Shown one piece after another: positions 12,075-25,715 of a stretch of DNA of 64,000 nucleotides; within the stretch, counting starts at the first letter, position 1; every line of letters starts with the position of its first letter. The notes beneath the pieces were generated by a model, which saw only the letters and a list, made by a program, of their open reading frames with translations, did not search any database and had not been told where the DNA came from. A program made the position numbers and the translations under genes. The stretch comes from Larimichthys crocea (taxonomy: Eukaryota > Chordata > Actinopteri > Sciaenidae), in the NCBI RefSeq assembly GCF_000972845.2, contig NC_040017.1, positions 128,938-192,937 of the forward strand. The letters run 5' to 3'.

Positions 12075-12290
12075 GCCATGCTTGTGGCTCTCTGAGACTG
12101 TACTTAGACACAGCAGTGCTTTAAATACTGACATTAGCCTGCTAACATGCCGCAATGACAATGTTAACATGCTGATGTTTAGCACGTATAATGTGTCCCG
12201 AGTTCTCCATCTTATTTTACAGCTGAGGCTGATGGAAATGTCACTTTGCAGGTTTTTGTTCATAAACCAAAGAACTCGACATTTAGAATT
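12075..12290 (+). repeat. Dispersed teleost repeat with 'GCTAACATGC' units
   Basis: The stretch contains TTAGCCTGCTAACATG, AATGTTAACATGCTGATG and, after a gap, ACAGCTGAGGCTGATGGAAATG followed by a TTGTTCATAAACCAAAG segment. I recognise this succession from an abundant interspersed fish repeat. Its 3' portion (motif GGATCACCAAA..ATTAGGATTCA) is represented separately at 62414-62475. Class assignment is not certain. Confidence 0.55.
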
Positions 12291-13559
12291 ATGACCTGCA
12301 CTAAATGAAATGTTACACCATCGTCATCATGACGATACATCATCTGGGGATTTGTGTCAGTCCATGTTGTAGATGTAATGATCACAGGTAATTGTAACAA
12401 TTTTGACCTGCTGGAAGCACTACAGGACAAGTCAGGAGATCAGCATTTTAAAGACTTATTAGGGCCTTTCTTGTTGATTTTCGAAGGCAAGATCTCCTTC
12501 ACGCTAACAAAGAGAGGGTGAGGCGAGGGGATGTAATATATTACAGATATTAACAGTTAACTATAGCCATCAAGGATATTTTTAACTGGTTACGCATGTC
12601 AGTCTATTGGTTAATTTGTATACACACTTCGCTAACGGCTTTGCAAGCTAGCATCCTGAAGTAGAAGATGAAGCGTGTTGGGACCAATTCCTCCAGATAG
12701 GCAACCGACTCATGTGTGATGCTTCTCTTCAGTTTAGTAGAAAAAGCACCCGGCTGTCATGTCTGAGGATGGCTTGCTGCCAAAGATCATGTTGCTGTTA
12801 GCCAGTACGCCTCTGAAATGCACCACAGCACTTATGGTGGAATCACAAGTGTTGGCGTTGGAGGAACGTGTTGCAGTCGTGTCTGGTGGAATTTAGGATT
12901 TAGAGGGATTCAAAGACATAACAGAGACTAACAGAGGTTAGAGACATATGGAGCCTCATGTCATTTGGCGTTTTTCTTTAACCGGTTAGTTGCCACTCAA
13001 TGGCTGTTGGGCTACTGGGCCATTGGTATGGTTTAACACTAGTATAATACATCTCTGATGGTATCACAGTGGCTGTGGTGCTTTGGGATGAGTTCAGACT
13101 GTCCCTGTCTGCCTGATGAGGATTCGTGCTCTGACCTTGTCAGACACACAGACAGAAGTAAGAGGCAGCCCCACAGGGATCTGTGACTTTCTGCCCATTA
13201 GAAAGATTTAGAAGACTTAAAAGTTTCTGGAGCTTTGTGGGTATGGTGACATGGATATACCCCTGGAGATGAGCAGGAAGCAAGTCACACTGCAGTTATT
13301 TCTAGATGAGAGATTTCACCTAATCTTTTTTTATTTCTTTTCCTTTATTTTAAGAAACTCCTTTGAGAGATTTATATCACAGTATACTGACGTTATTTAT
13401 CTAAGTTATAAAATAGTTGATTCTTCTCTTTGGACTGAAATTTAAATGTGTTCAACTGATGTCTACATCTCCAGCGTTCACTACTGAGATTTGACCTCTG
13501 TGTCACAACACCATCATGCGACACGACTCCTACAAACAATGTTTGATGCACAAGTACTG

Positions 13560-13622
13560 AGTACACTGGGTTTAAACAATTTCCCTACGGGGATTAATAA
13601 AGTACTTCTGATTCTGAGTCTG
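13560..13622 (+). repeat. LINE 3'-end fragment with TTCTGA tail
   Basis: The segment AATTTCCCTACGGGGATTAA then TAAAGTACTTCTGATTCTGA resembles the conserved fish LINE 3' terminus (TTTCCC..CGGGATTAATAAAGT) followed by a short tandem tail. No coding part remains. Confidence 0.5.
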
Positions 13623-14036
13623 ACTTCTGTACCATAAAATGTCGTGAGTACTAAACTCTCATGGCAAACACAAATGATTTTAGTGACCAGCATCATCTTC
13701 ACAGTGTCTGAATTGCAGCTCAGCTTTTTTTTTTGTGAATGATTCAAAATAGAGTGTCGTGCTTGTGAATGGCTGTTTCCACAGCTGAATTTAGGTAACT
13801 GAGCCAATCAGAGCTCTGTGGCCAGGACTGAAGTACAGACATATCTGCTTTGTAAAGAACACCCCTGGCCATGTTCTAGATTTTTCTTTTTTCCACTGTT
13901 GCACTAGATGAGACAGTAGTTTCACTCACTCCCACATACATCGCAGCTTTGGCCGGCTGCCATAAATACATAGTTGAACTATGTGTATTAATCCACAGCT
14001 GAAAATAGTCCCCAACAAATGCAACACCAAAGTTAT

Positions 14037-14086
14037 TTTAAAGGTTCAGTTTGTATTGTTTAGTGGCACCTAAACCGGACCTCTAA
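14037..14086 (+). mobile_element. MITE terminal fragment (TTAAAGGTCCA family)
   Basis: It begins TTTTAAAGGTTCAGTTTGTA and continues TTTAGTGGCACCTAAA, matching the start of the better preserved copy at 16336. The remainder of the element is not recognisable. Confidence 0.5.
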
Positions 14087-14391
14087 TTTATCCTCCTCTG
14101 TCATCCCCAAAGTGAAAAACTAAAGAAAACAGCAGTTGGACAAATGAAGATGTGTGTTTGTGGAAAGTAGAGGAAGGTGAAACCAGCAGTTAGAACCAAG
14201 AAGGCGCAGTATACCAGAGGACTTATGAGCATTGAGCAGAGATGAGGGTACAATACAGAGCCAAACAGTTCAGAAGCCAAAAAGAAAAGCTATATTCATC
14301 ATCACAGCCATTTCTTCCATTGTTGTTGGTCACACAGCTGCCTTGCTCACCAGTGCATACAATAATGCTTAAGCGTCATAGTGTACTTTCA

Positions 14392-14550
14392 TTTCAATTC
14401 AATTCAATTGTATTTATATAGCACCATATCATAACATGACACTTTTCATGCAGAGCAGGTCTAGACCGTACTCTTCATAATATTATTTACAGAGACCCAA
14501 CAGTTTCACCATGAGAAAGCGCTTGGCAAAGAGGAAAAATGTCCTTTTAA

Positions 14551-14553
<3 letters not shown>
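14392..14553 (-). mobile_element. L2-type LINE 3' tail fragment
   Basis: On the + strand the segment reads TTCAATTCAATTCAATTGTA then TTTATATAGCACC, followed by a body with ACTTTTCATGCAGAGCAGGTC and CTAGACCGTACTCTTC. The tail of TTGAA units with TATAAATA marks the 3' terminus of a fish L2-type LINE lying on the - strand. It is 5'-truncated, and a (GA)n tract takes over at 14554. A second copy of the same body is at 38706. Confidence 0.7.

Positions 14554-14622
<69 letters not shown>
14554..14622. repeat. (GA)n microsatellite, about 69 bp
   Basis: A pure GA run directly adjoins the L2 3' UTR fragment to its left. Confidence 0.97.
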
Positions 14623-14624
<2 letters not shown>

Positions 14625-15477
14625 TAGGTTTGAGTAGGGTTTTCAGTAAGAAGAATCTAATACTTGACCCTCACAAGGTTCTTAAAGGTCTTTAAAGGGT
14701 TTTGGTGTCTCCAGGTTCTGGGCTGTTAAAAAGAAAAGTAAATACATAATCATGTTAAGATATTCATTTAAGTACACAACTCAATATCAGAAAACAACAT
14801 TTTTCTGTTTTATGTCTTCTTAAAGTGACACGGTAGTTGTCATCCACATCCACCAACCATGCAAGAGTCCCAGTCAGAACACCAGAACAACTGTGTTTGT
14901 CCTGCTGATGTGGGGCTTTAATGGGATGAACATCCTACTTTACATTACCCATGTGAAACCAGAAGAGTTGTTTCAAAGTGTGTCAAGTGAATGCTGTCAC
15001 TCTTGTCACATGATTCATGTGATGTAATGTAAACCAGTGGTTTAGGTGCCTATCTAACCCATCTGTGACCACATGTTGTCTTTGGCAGAAAGGTCAGTGC
15101 GTCTCATACTGACACCAAAGGGTACAGTAAGTGTCTGTGTGAGGCCTGACAAAACGTCAGAATTTAACAACCTGGGATGAAAAAAACAGGTTGTAGCCTG
15201 ATAAAAAGAAAACATTTGAGCACAATAACTTTTTGGGGGGAGAAAAAGAACACCGTGTGAACTACATAATACTCTAATCTCACTAAAATGAAATACTAAC
15301 TTCAGTTTAGATTTTAATTAGGAAATGGTCTTGAATGATATTTCTGCCACGCACACACCGCTCTTTCTCCGTGTGACTTTCTTTCCTTGGCTGCTAAAAA
15401 AATTAGTGAGAGCTCACCATCTGTCTCTGCTGTGGCTTCAAAATTTGACCATCACATTCTAATAGTCTGACACACAG

Positions 15478-15512
<35 letters not shown>

Positions 15513-16335
15513 GCTCAGAGTGCACATTTACAGTTACAGTTACTCAGTTGTAACTCCTGTACTTCCCCTCCGCCTGTTCAGCCTGCAGACACTTCATTGT
15601 CCCCCAGACATGTTGAAAAAGTCCTGCATGTAGAACTTTTTAATGATAGTAAATATTCAGAGAGGGCACTTGGCAAATGGATGCATCAGTTTTCACCTCT
15701 TCTGCACCCAACATTCAAGTAGAAAATTGCTTGTCCAAATACCACAAGTTTGCCTTCCTCAATTGCTTATGTGCAGTTACTGTACGTATGTGTAACCCAT
15801 TGCTGCCACCACCTGCCCCTAATATCTGCCAGCTGTGCCTATATTTGACTTACTGTTTGAATTTTTATAACTGTTTTACATATGAAGTATTTTAAAGGTG
15901 TTTTTATTCATAGAGAAATAAATAGGATTTTAAAAACATAAACAGTTCACAGTGAAGAGCTGAACACCCACACACATTCGCCCCCAACTACAACACCTGT
16001 ACTTCTCCACAGGAGTGCTAAAACAAGAGATGGTATCCCTGCTCATTTACTAAAATATGCTCAACCGAGACACAAGAAGCTACTAATTTATGCCGTAAGA
16101 TAACAGCTTTTGCTAGTATTTATAAAGGTCGTAGGATTTTGTCTCATAAACAACATCATTACATATTATTTTGCTGCTAAGCTGTATAGTTAAACAAGGG
16201 AATGGTAATGTCTTTAATTCTTCTGAATCTACAGTGAATTAAAATAACTGATTAAGTCAGATCTAGATTCACTGTAGGTGCTCAATTGTAACTGTAAATG
16301 GGTAAAAAATAAACTTTATTTTTGCACGCCTTTAT
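14623..16335. other. Intergenic, no gene seen (14.6-16.3 kb)
   Basis: Unique-looking AT-rich sequence. A (CA)n run lies at 15480-15509. No exon or known repeat was recognised otherwise. Confidence 0.55.
15480..15509. repeat. (CA)n microsatellite, 30 bp
   Basis: An uninterrupted CA dinucleotide run. Confidence 0.95.
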
Positions 16336-16643
16336 TTAAAGGACCAATTTGTAGGATTCAGTGGAACCTAGCAATATAGATACTGATTGCAACCCCTCAC
16401 TGTACCCTCCTTCCTAGTAAGACAGAGAAACTACAATGAATGTGAAACAGGTGAAAATGTGACCCTATATAGAGTTAGTGTTTAGTTTGTCCTTTCTGGG
16501 CTACTGTAGAAACATTCAACATGGTGGACTGTGTGGTAGAGGACCTGTGGTGTCTGTAGATAGAAAAGTCTCATTCTAAGGTAACAAGAACACAACGATT
16601 CTTATTTTCAGATGATTATACACTAATGAACCTGGACCTTGAA
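16336..16643 (+). mobile_element. MITE, near full-length copy (TTAAAGGTCCA family)
   Basis: It starts TTAAAGGACCAATTTGTAGG and ends near CTGGACCTTGAAG, so the termini are imperfect inverted repeats (TTAAAGG-CCA). The interior holds TTTCTGGGCTACTGTAGAAA, CAACATGGTGGACT and TCATTCTAAGGTAACAAGAA, which recur in the other copies of this window (27290, 36083, 55250, 56498). It has no coding capacity. Members of this family are small non-autonomous DNA transposons abundant in teleosts. Confidence 0.7.
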
Positions 16644-17443
16644 GTGAGCCCATTTACTGAATAGTGGTGAATTATTAAAACACAGTGTAACAATAGGACA
16701 AGTAAGGAAGAGTAATAAAGTCAACAAACTGTCTCAGTATTGTATTTTATACAGTGATATCTACATTTTTCTAAAATAGTCACCATAAGCTACTGGTCAT
16801 GCCAGACCAAGTAAGGATGTAACAACCAACCTCCTGAGTGCATTTACTGGGCAACAATGTGTTGTATTGTCTTTGAAGTTAACATTTCTAAGAAAAAGGA
16901 CATGTTATTCATTCTTTCAAAAGTTAATATTAGAACATATATTTTTTTTAGTGACACTGCACCGTGTTAAGTATCGTCCAGAAGTAAACGATTCCTTCCT
17001 TCAGGCTAAACACAATGTCTCTCTCAGATTTTCTTTCCAGCGATAGATCTCGCTTCATTTGCTTCGTAAAATACATTTTCTTTCTCCACAGTATCAAGTA
17101 AGCTGATTAACACTAACAATAAGAAAAATGACGCTCCATCATTAATAAATATGGTAATAAATACATATTGTTAAACATAAAAACAGGAATGACAAACAAT
17201 TGTTTTATGGTGTTACACATTGTCTTGCTTCAATACCCTGTGTGTGTAGAATATATAGAGATCATTGCTTCTTTGGAACAATGGCATGAGGGGGTCTTTG
17301 TTGATTCCACCACTCACTATGAGTCACTTTTATATCCTATAATATTTACTGTAATTCAGTGATTTTCATAATCGCATCTAATAATAATCATAAAATAAAG
17401 GCATTCATAGATGTCGATATAGTGAAATCTAGTGCCCATTGTA

Positions 17444-17464
17444 TGAATGAATGAATGAATGAAT
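17444..17464. repeat. (GAAT)n microsatellite
   Basis: About five tandem GAAT units. Confidence 0.95.
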
Positions 17465-18042
17465 TATCACAATTGGATTGGATGGAACAGAAAAAAAGTC
17501 ATGGGTGGTATCACTCATCTACTGTATGTTACTAATTGAGCTCCACCCCAAGCATCAAGCCAAATATAGCCATAAAATAAATAAGATAGTATGAATGCTG
17601 ACTGGCATCTGTGTCACCATTGCAAACAATCCATCAAGATTCTAAAATATAGTTTCATGTCAGGTCTCAACACAACCCTCAAACATCCAACAAGAAGACC
17701 AACAAGCTGACAAAATGAAAGCGTTATTGTCATTTAAAAATTGCTCAGTTAACGACGCAGAGAAGAAAGACATAAAAACATGTCAGAGCAACTTTTCTTT
17801 TGACCCTGCAGAGGTGTTGCATTCCTGCAGGCTAGAATGGAAACTGTGTGTCTGAAGAGACTCCCCGCAGTTCCAACCAACAACACCCCCCATGATGCTG
17901 TCAGAAGAATGGAAGGATGGAGCCATCGAGGGAGGAGTAAAAGCTCCCTTATTGCCAGTGAGAAGGGGAAGACTGAAGCTGAAGATATAGATGTACAGCG
18001 CAGACTCCCGAGCTGCTCGTTTGGAGGAGCAGAATATGTTTG

Positions 18043-18070
18043 GTGTGTGTGTGTGTGTGTGTGTGTGTGT
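18043..18070. repeat. (TG)n microsatellite, 28 bp
   Basis: A pure TG run. A short frame running into it (17837-18085) encodes an artefactual VCVCVC tail. Confidence 0.95.
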
Positions 18071-19061
18071 GATGTCCTCCTTTAATCTCTGTCAGCATGC
18101 TGGGCCTTCCGAGACAGTCTGGCTGTCAATATGAGCTCATGGTGGTGTCTGACTCACATCTGAAATTCTCATTTCTATCTGCGGTGTGAATACACCCCTC
18201 CTCATACATTTCCCTATCCTCTCCTCCCCTCCATTCTTGGAACAAGGCCCCCACTGGACATAAAGGACACATTTGTTCTCAACCTTGTGCCGTCCTTCTC
18301 CGCGCCATTGTTCTGCAAGCCTACTGTTAATATCCGTTGCAAATCTGCTTACTTTCAGATTCCATCAATACGGGTGGGGTGGACAAAGAGAGGACTATAT
18401 GGCCCGTTCAAGCCCCGGAGAAAGGATGCAAACAGAGGTTGTCAGTGTGTTCCTTGACTCTGGGAGGGCACTGACAATGGCAGCAGTGTGAGGCAGCGTA
18501 GTGATTGATCAGTCTGATGTTGTCCTGTGTGGGATGGATGTCGCAGGCAGAATTAAACAAACAAAGCTTGAGAGGAAGTGGCATGATTTAGTTGATGGGA
18601 TTTAGAAAGGATGAATCTGAGCTGAGTGGATGTGGTGGGTCTACAAGTCCTTCCTGCAATGTATAAATTATTTCACACTGTGTCATGATTCAGGTCGTGG
18701 AAAAAAAACAAAAAAAAAACAGAACCACCTACAGGAGATTTGTTTTCAGCATATCACCGCCAAATTACAACATGCAGGTTCTGTGAGATACCGTTAAGTT
18801 TTGGTCGTCAAAGACAGAGCTGCTCTGGGTGCAGAAATAATCCCATTTAGTGACGTTGAGGCTGAGGCGATCAGAGCTTTGCTTAGAATATTATAAAAAA
18901 TATGAGCAGTTTAGGTTCTATAAAATGCAGTCGTTTCATTTTTTATTCATGACAAGCATGTCATTTATGATATTGTCAGCCTGCTGGTGCCTGATGTCCT
19001 CACCAAGCCAACAGAATGAATTATGAAGGACACAGGCAGCAATGAATGATAATGTTGTCGT

Positions 19062-19165
19062 TCCTAAATGATTTGGTTTAGGAAAAGATCATGGTTTGGG
19101 TTAAAATAAGAACGTTAGTATCTGGGTGAAAGTCTGTGTTTGTTTGACCCATCCACTTCACCTCC
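19062..19165 (+). repeat. Degenerate teleost interspersed repeat
   Basis: The sequence GGAAAAGATCATGGTTTGGG then TTAAAATAAGAACG and GGGTGAAAGTCTGTGTTTGT is familiar from an abundant fish repeat. A second weak copy of its start (GTGGAAAGATCATAGTTCTG) lies at about 19550. Class is unknown to me. Confidence 0.4.
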
Positions 19166-21239
19166 TCCATGTGCAGCCTTTCTCACTCAATCCCCTGACT
19201 TTGACGGCACATCAAAACATTACGCTGTATGAGTCCAGAAATGGCGCCACTCATCAAGTTGCAATATTCGATGAGTTAGGAGTGAGAACGTGCAACATCT
19301 CACATTTTATTTATATCACACTGTGCATGTGTAAAAAAGCTGAAGCTTATGTTTGTGTCTATTTTCTTCCGTTTCCACACATAACTACAGTACAGTGATT
19401 GCGGCCTGGCCTCTGAGTGACCTAAATTCAATACTGTGTATCCTGTGTAGACACAGGCAGAGCTGAAGCTGCTGCTCTGTTAATGTGCTGCTCACGCTGT
19501 CTTTCCTGTGTGTGCGTGGTGTTAGGCTACAAAAACACTGCTTAACGTCGTGGAAAGATCATAGTTCTGGTTAAATATGAAAAATGTAAACACGTCTAGT
19601 CTCATACTACGAGTCAGTGTTGGCTTATTAAATATTTTTATTAAGACCGCCATCTTTTCATAATCTAATCAAGTACTTAAGCGTGAACATAAAAACATTC
19701 ATCATGCTTTACAGGTTTTGGATTTATTGGAGGATAACTGTTTGAATGTGTTGATGAAAGGTCTTTTAGACAATTGTGAATCTACTGTACTGTAACATCA
19801 CCCACTGTTTTATGGACAACCAATTGGAAGCCTTGAATTTTCATGTATGGAAAGATGGTGGCCTGCCTGCTCACAAACATCAGCGGAACAGTAAATATTA
19901 AAACTATAATATTTTTCTGAAAACATTTGAGGAGAGAAATAGTTAATGCTGTGATGGAATCTTGAATCTTGTATTTGATATTTGAGTTTTGCGAGACTGA
20001 CTTAATGACGTTTATTTTACTCTAAATGGGACCATAATTTACAAAATGAACATCATGCTGTGTGAAAGAAGACCTGAAATAAGGGATTCAGAACATAAAC
20101 TTATGAAGAAACTGTTTACTGAGGTCATATATCAAGTGAAGAGGAGGATCATTTCTCCATACAACTCTAAACAATCTGACATTTTGTTGCAGCCAATAGA
20201 GCTGCCCCTGCTGGACATTAGAAAGAATGCAGGTTTGAGAGTTTTACGCTGCATCTCGGATATAAATCAATTATATAGCGTGTCATAAATTTGGTTTTAG
20301 ACAGGGTTTGACATTACCGTATAGATTTTTGATGGCGTTTCGTGACGGCAATGATCAGAGCTTCCTCAGCCTACAGAGCAGCGTGGTTTTATTTCATTGC
20401 TGCACAAACATAAAAAGTTGTTCAAACTCAAAGACTGAGTTCTGCCACAAATTACAGAATTTCACAAACTACAGAAGAATTCGATTACATGCTATGCTTT
20501 TCAGACATGTATCAGCTGGAACAACAACAACAAAGTTGTGCACAGTAAATTATACTTTCAGTACTCAAACTGAAGTATTGTAGATGTAGATGTAGTATTT
20601 ACAGATGTATTTTGCTAAAACATCACAAACTATATTAATAGTGAGCAAAGAGGAAGTTTTTTAAGTATTGTGTTTGTAATTACTGCTCCTCATTAATGAT
20701 ACCATGCCAAGACTGCAGTTTGATCTATCTGGGTTTGTGGATAAGATCAAACATAAGGAAGAATAGTGACACTTTTTTCCCACAGTCACTGAAACACATA
20801 TGTATCATCTCAGTCCTGTGAAGAATCGTCAGCTGATGAAGATCCCATGTGAGATGTCTCTCTGATGTGTCTCAAACGTAACGAAACCTTCATCTTCTTT
20901 TCAACCCGGAGATCACAGCGCAGTACATCAACAGCACATCACTCCTTTCTAACCTTTTGTCAGTCCTTCTTTTTTGATCCACGCACACTTTAGACAGATA
21001 GGATATCTGTGCACTGATGCTGCTTCTGTTGCATTGATAGATGTGTCTTAGTTGATAATACTTTAATCCTTTTACATGCTTTCCCCTATGAATAATATTT
21101 GTAAATGTGTCCTCTCTTGTGTGTCATGGCACACAGCTTGGTGCTGCAGGAAAAGTAGCATTAGTAAAAATGAATCCTGCTTCTTACCTCTTAAGAAGTA
21201 GATGAGTATAAAAATGAAAGACTTGCTGTAAGTGCTAAA

Positions 21240-21935
21240 TTTAGACTGACTATGCTCAAATACCTGACCTGTATCATCATCAGAAACTATAACCCTGAAT
21301 TTCATAGCTATGCTGATGACACACAGTTGTACATTGCTATATCTCCTCATGACCTCAGCCCAATTAACAACTTAGTAAATAGCTTAGACTGAATAAATGA
21401 CTGGATGGCAAATAATTTTCTACAACTGAATAAGAATAAGACCAAAATAAAAATATTCAGGCCTAAAGCTCAGAGAGACACCTTCATTCCCACTTTCATT
21501 TCTCAATGGACCTTGAAGTTACTTTAAATTCTGATTGAGGCTCATTTAAAAAAATATAACCTAAACAACATTTTTTCATCTAAGAATTAAAAAATCAGAC
21601 CTTTCCTAATCAGAAAAACTAATTCAAGCTTTTATCATCTCGAGGCTTGATTACTGAAATGCACTTCTGTCTCGTCTTACAAAAAAATACTAGGCTGCCT
21701 ACAACGTGTACAGAACTCTGCAGCCTGTACTGAAGAAGACCAGACAGGGCACATATAACTCCCATCTTAAAATCCATGCATCCTTCCTTAAGATTATCTA
21801 TAGATATTTTTAAAAAACAAACTTAAGACACATTAAGACTTGGTGTCTCACCATTCACTACTGAGCTTTTAGATTGGCATCTGCATGTTTGCATGAAAGG
21901 TGATATATAAATGAATACAGTTTGAGTTTAAGTTT
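21240..21935 (+). pseudogene. L2-type LINE relic, reverse transcriptase 3' half
   Basis: The + strand carries a decayed non-LTR frame. About 21296-21345 reads as [16 protein letters not shown] with one doubtful residue, so the catalytic YADD box is preserved. Beyond it are N-D-W-M-A-N-N-F-L-Q-L-N-K-N-K-T-K and later stretches corresponding to the region after the palm, with many stops and frameshifts. The end near GATATATAAATGAATACAGT resembles an L2 3' terminus. It is a 5'-truncated dead copy, older than the copy at 52935-55155. Confidence 0.75.
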
Positions 21936-23869
21936 GCTAGTAAGCTAATTTTCCAGTGTTTTTGCAGTGTAATTTACCTTGCAAACTTTGCATGCTTGGT
22001 TTCTCTCCCAAATTGTACATTTGCATATTGTTGAAATTTACCCATCCCCCCAAATTTGCTCCAATGAGCATGTTACTCTTTGAGTCCAATACCAATAACT
22101 TCTTTGAGAATCTTTGGGTTGATCTTTGCTCAAAGTTCACACTAAAGTGCACACTTGGGGGGCATTCGGACGCTTAGGCCAACAACAAGGGACCATGACT
22201 GGTTGATTAGTAATCCAGCTGACTGTAAAGTCGTTCTGTTTTATTCATGATGAAAACATTTGTGTTCCAAGTGAACACTGTTTGAGCCTCACCAGAGCCT
22301 TACACTAAACTTTGCAATGTGTCAACAGCTACTAGATATCCTTGTAACAAAGGCATATCTATCTAGAATAGCAGGTTTGTTTCTAACATTACACAGCACT
22401 GTATATAATAAAGATTATATATTTATTAAGCATATAGTTTTATAAGTAAGCATATATATAAGTTGTTTCCTTTGACAATTACTTGCTTAGTAACACTAAC
22501 TTCACCAGAGCTCATATGGGAGCTGACTGGGAGATTTCACAGGGGACATTGCAAGGTAAGTATGAACAGCAGCAACATTATAATTATAAGTCATTATAAG
22601 AAACAACTGGTGGTCTGAAATCAGATGGCTTGACAGCAGTGATTGTTTCTGTAATTTTAATTGTAGTAAACAGCTGCATTAGTTCATTTTCAGATGTTTT
22701 TTAATCAATCTTTTTCATTTATACTGTATGTGGGAAAATGCCCTTACTGAACTCTCAGCTGAACAACCAAGCATCTTACTGCAATACTTTAGTAAGAGCC
22801 TTGTAGAGTTGTGCCAATATTAGACAATTCCATATCTCACCATTGCTGATGGTAAGTTCCAATGTAGAAAGTACAGTAGGGTGTGGCAGAGGTAACGGTG
22901 TGGAGTGGTGGATGGGCATGTTGTTCATGAAGGAGGTTCCACTCTTTCCTAGACCTGTAATAAATGTTTGCCTTTTAATTAACTGTAATCAAAATCTTAA
23001 CCATAGCTAGAATTTATGATACAATTTCCTTTTAGCCTCTGTTTTCATCTCCACCAACTCTTGAAGGAAATGCATGGTCCTTCAGCAACTAAATGCTCCA
23101 TTATGTTCACCAGCTAGTCCATTAAACCAAAATAGTCCAATTAAATATAAAACAATTAGCTGAAAGACACTAAAAAAACTCAGCAGAAGTAAGAGAGAAT
23201 GCAGTCAGGTGGTTCAGGTGGTTTCATGTCATGTGATGGATGTATGTGGACCATATTGTAGTTGTCATGTGCAGATACTTGCAAAACAATTGTAAATCTC
23301 AGAAATATTGACATGGGACATAAAGTTGTTGTATGTTATATAGATTTGCAGGTCCAGCATTGATGTTTTTGTCTATAAACAGGGTTCCTAGTAAGCCCTC
23401 ATATAATACGTAACATACTGAGTAACATCAGCCAGGAATGGTAAACATTAGCATTCCGTGTGTTGTTTACTGACGTCACCTCACAGTAATTTTATTTTCA
23501 TTCTCTCTTGATTTCATTTGTAGCTGCCAAGGGGCAAAGCTGTCTGAAGCCCTAAATCTAACTGATCACACTCAGTAGGAACTTTTATTCTTTTGTTCTT
23601 GCTAAAGTATGCTTTGGATGCTTTGCAGGATAGTGTGACCTGGCACTGCTGCTTCAGAACAATGGATCCAACTGTGTGAGCTCTCATTGTGTCTCTTGTC
23701 TGTGTAATGAGGGAAGTTCTCCCCAGTGATGAAGCCTCATCCATTTAATTTTAGACACTCTCGCTGCCCGCTGCCCCGCCTCGCTGACAATCTCCTGTGG
23801 TTAATGAAAACATAACAGACTGTTTAGCTGGTCCGGGCAAGATCCCCATCATCTCCCAGTCATACCAGC

Positions 23870-24480
23870 CAAATCTACTGCCGGCCCACCCCTTTCGCTC
23901 TCACCCAAACTGTCCCCTCTGTCCCCCGCCTCTCTGTCTCCCTTTTGCTTCATTTACAATGCTCCCCTGTCACCCCCCTGGCCCTCCACATGCCTGAATG
24001 TCAGCCAAACCTATTCTGCTGCCCGCCTCTATATCCTCTGGGCTTCTTCTATCTTCCCCATCACTCCTCAGTCTCCATTCACTTGTCCTCCACTTTCTCA
24101 CCCCTCCTCAGGCTCTCTCATCCCTCATCCCACAAAATTCTGCCCCCACCCGAGCCTCAATTTGTCCTCAATTTGTGCCCCTCCAACCTCAGATCTCATG
24201 TTGTCCGGCTACTTTTGCCCTAACGCCTCCCCTTTGCCTTTACACGTCAATTTTTTTGGCTGTGCTCGTCTCTGTTTTCCCCTTCCTTCATCCCCTCGCC
24301 ATCTCTCTCTCACTGCCTTATCTCATTGCACCCTCATTCTCCTGCCTTTTCTGCTCTTCTGTTTGCCGATTCAGTGGCCCAGTCCATTTTACCCCGACAG
24401 CCCAGTCTGGGGAAGCTGCCTAGTCCCTCTGAATGCAGCCTGGGAGACATGAAGCCCTGCCAGCTTCCGATGTCATTACT
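23870..24480 (+). other. Pyrimidine-rich (C+T) strand-asymmetric tract
   Basis: For about 600 bp the + strand is dominated by C and T (CCCCTCTGTCCCCCGCCTCT style). Several overlapping frames of 66 to 141 codons, rich in P, S and L, span it, but the composition in all three frames is what CT-rich DNA gives by chance. No splice sites, start context or domain supports a gene. Confidence 0.6.
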
Positions 24481-25117
24481 GGAACACAACACGGTCAGAC
24501 AAGCAGACGCGAACACACACACCAACACACCGTGCACTTTTCTGCACAATGCACGCGGACACACACACACGCATACATACACACACAAGGATGTAGTGAA
24601 AGAAGAACCCACCAGAATACAGCTTACCCAGTTTTATATTGGAAGGAAAAGTTAACTCACAAATAGAATTTAAAACATCACAGAATACTGAATGCAAGTT
24701 ACATTTTACATTAAGATAGAAAATTTAGATGTGTTGTATGCAATATTTAACATTAGTTTATCTTCGCTTAATCATTTTGGACAGAAAATTGAATGAACAT
24801 GACTGTTACCTGCGTTTAACATTGTAAACACTTGGTTACAATTAGTAGAAAATCTGCTTCACAGCACAAATGGAGCTTTCAGAGTAAAGTCAAGTCCAGA
24901 ACTGTTCTTTGTTTGCACATCAGACTAAAACAACAAAGGTCTTAGTGGTTTTATAGTATGTACTCTCGAATGCCCTGGGTTGAGCACGTGCAGGTACGCA
25001 ACAGGTTACCCACAAAGAGTCTTGCATTTTAGCCATGAGTATGGACATTGAGAAATCTGGATTTTGCAAATGTTTTCTAGACAAATCAAGAGGTGGACAA
25101 TTTTCTTATTTTGCAAA

Positions 25118-25138
25118 TCAAACAAACAAACAAACAAA
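25118..25138. repeat. (CAAA)n microsatellite
   Basis: Tandem CAAA units, about five copies. Confidence 0.9.
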
Positions 25139-25715
25139 ACCTCGCACCTTCAAGAAATTGCAGATGTTGAACATTGTAAAAATGTAAACATTTTTTCTCA
25201 TGGGAAGTGGAAGCAAGGCAAATGTCAGCACCAATAGTTTCACTAATGTTTTAAAATACCAGCTACAGGTATGCACATTTAAAATAAACACCAATATAAT
25301 GTGAAAATCTGAATCGTCTTTGTGTTTTTTACTGAATATTACCCCTCCTCATTCTCTTTTGTTCTCACACATTTTCAGAAGACTTGCTCAGAAGAGTCTC
25401 CACAGACACATCATGCTTGAGTTGATGTGATTAGTTTTAAGGCTTATAGGATATAGATGAAAGGATACAGACAGAAGTCTTCTGTTGGCTTTTCCCACTG
25501 ACAGTTGAATAGGCACTCTGTGGATTTCAGAGTACCCCACACTTAATTTGCTGTGGCAGGCTTAGATAGCATATGACTTAAGATGGCCACCTTACAGAGA
25601 GCTACAATGATCAGTGTTAGTTAAAGATAGGGCACTGAGCTTCACCACTGTTAAATGAAAAACCTCTGGTTCTATTTGGTAATAACTACATAGAGATTAT
25701 AGCCAACTAAAGTCA

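Larger units (their letters stand above)
10591..14036. other. Intergenic, no gene seen (10.6-14.0 kb)
   Basis: No coding signal is seen. Two repeat relics are recognisable (12075-12290 and 13560-13622). The rest is unassigned AT-rich DNA. Confidence 0.55.
16644..21239. other. Intergenic, no gene seen (16.6-21.2 kb)
   Basis: No coding signal is seen. Contains a (GAAT)n tract (17444-17464), a (TG)n tract (18043-18070), a CT-rich patch around 18190-18300 and a degenerate interspersed repeat (19062-19165). Confidence 0.55.

Noticed and set aside
23998..24452. Overlapping frames of 66-141 codons in CT-rich DNA
   Set aside because: P/S/L composition in all three frames is what a pyrimidine-rich tract produces. 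No gene signals.
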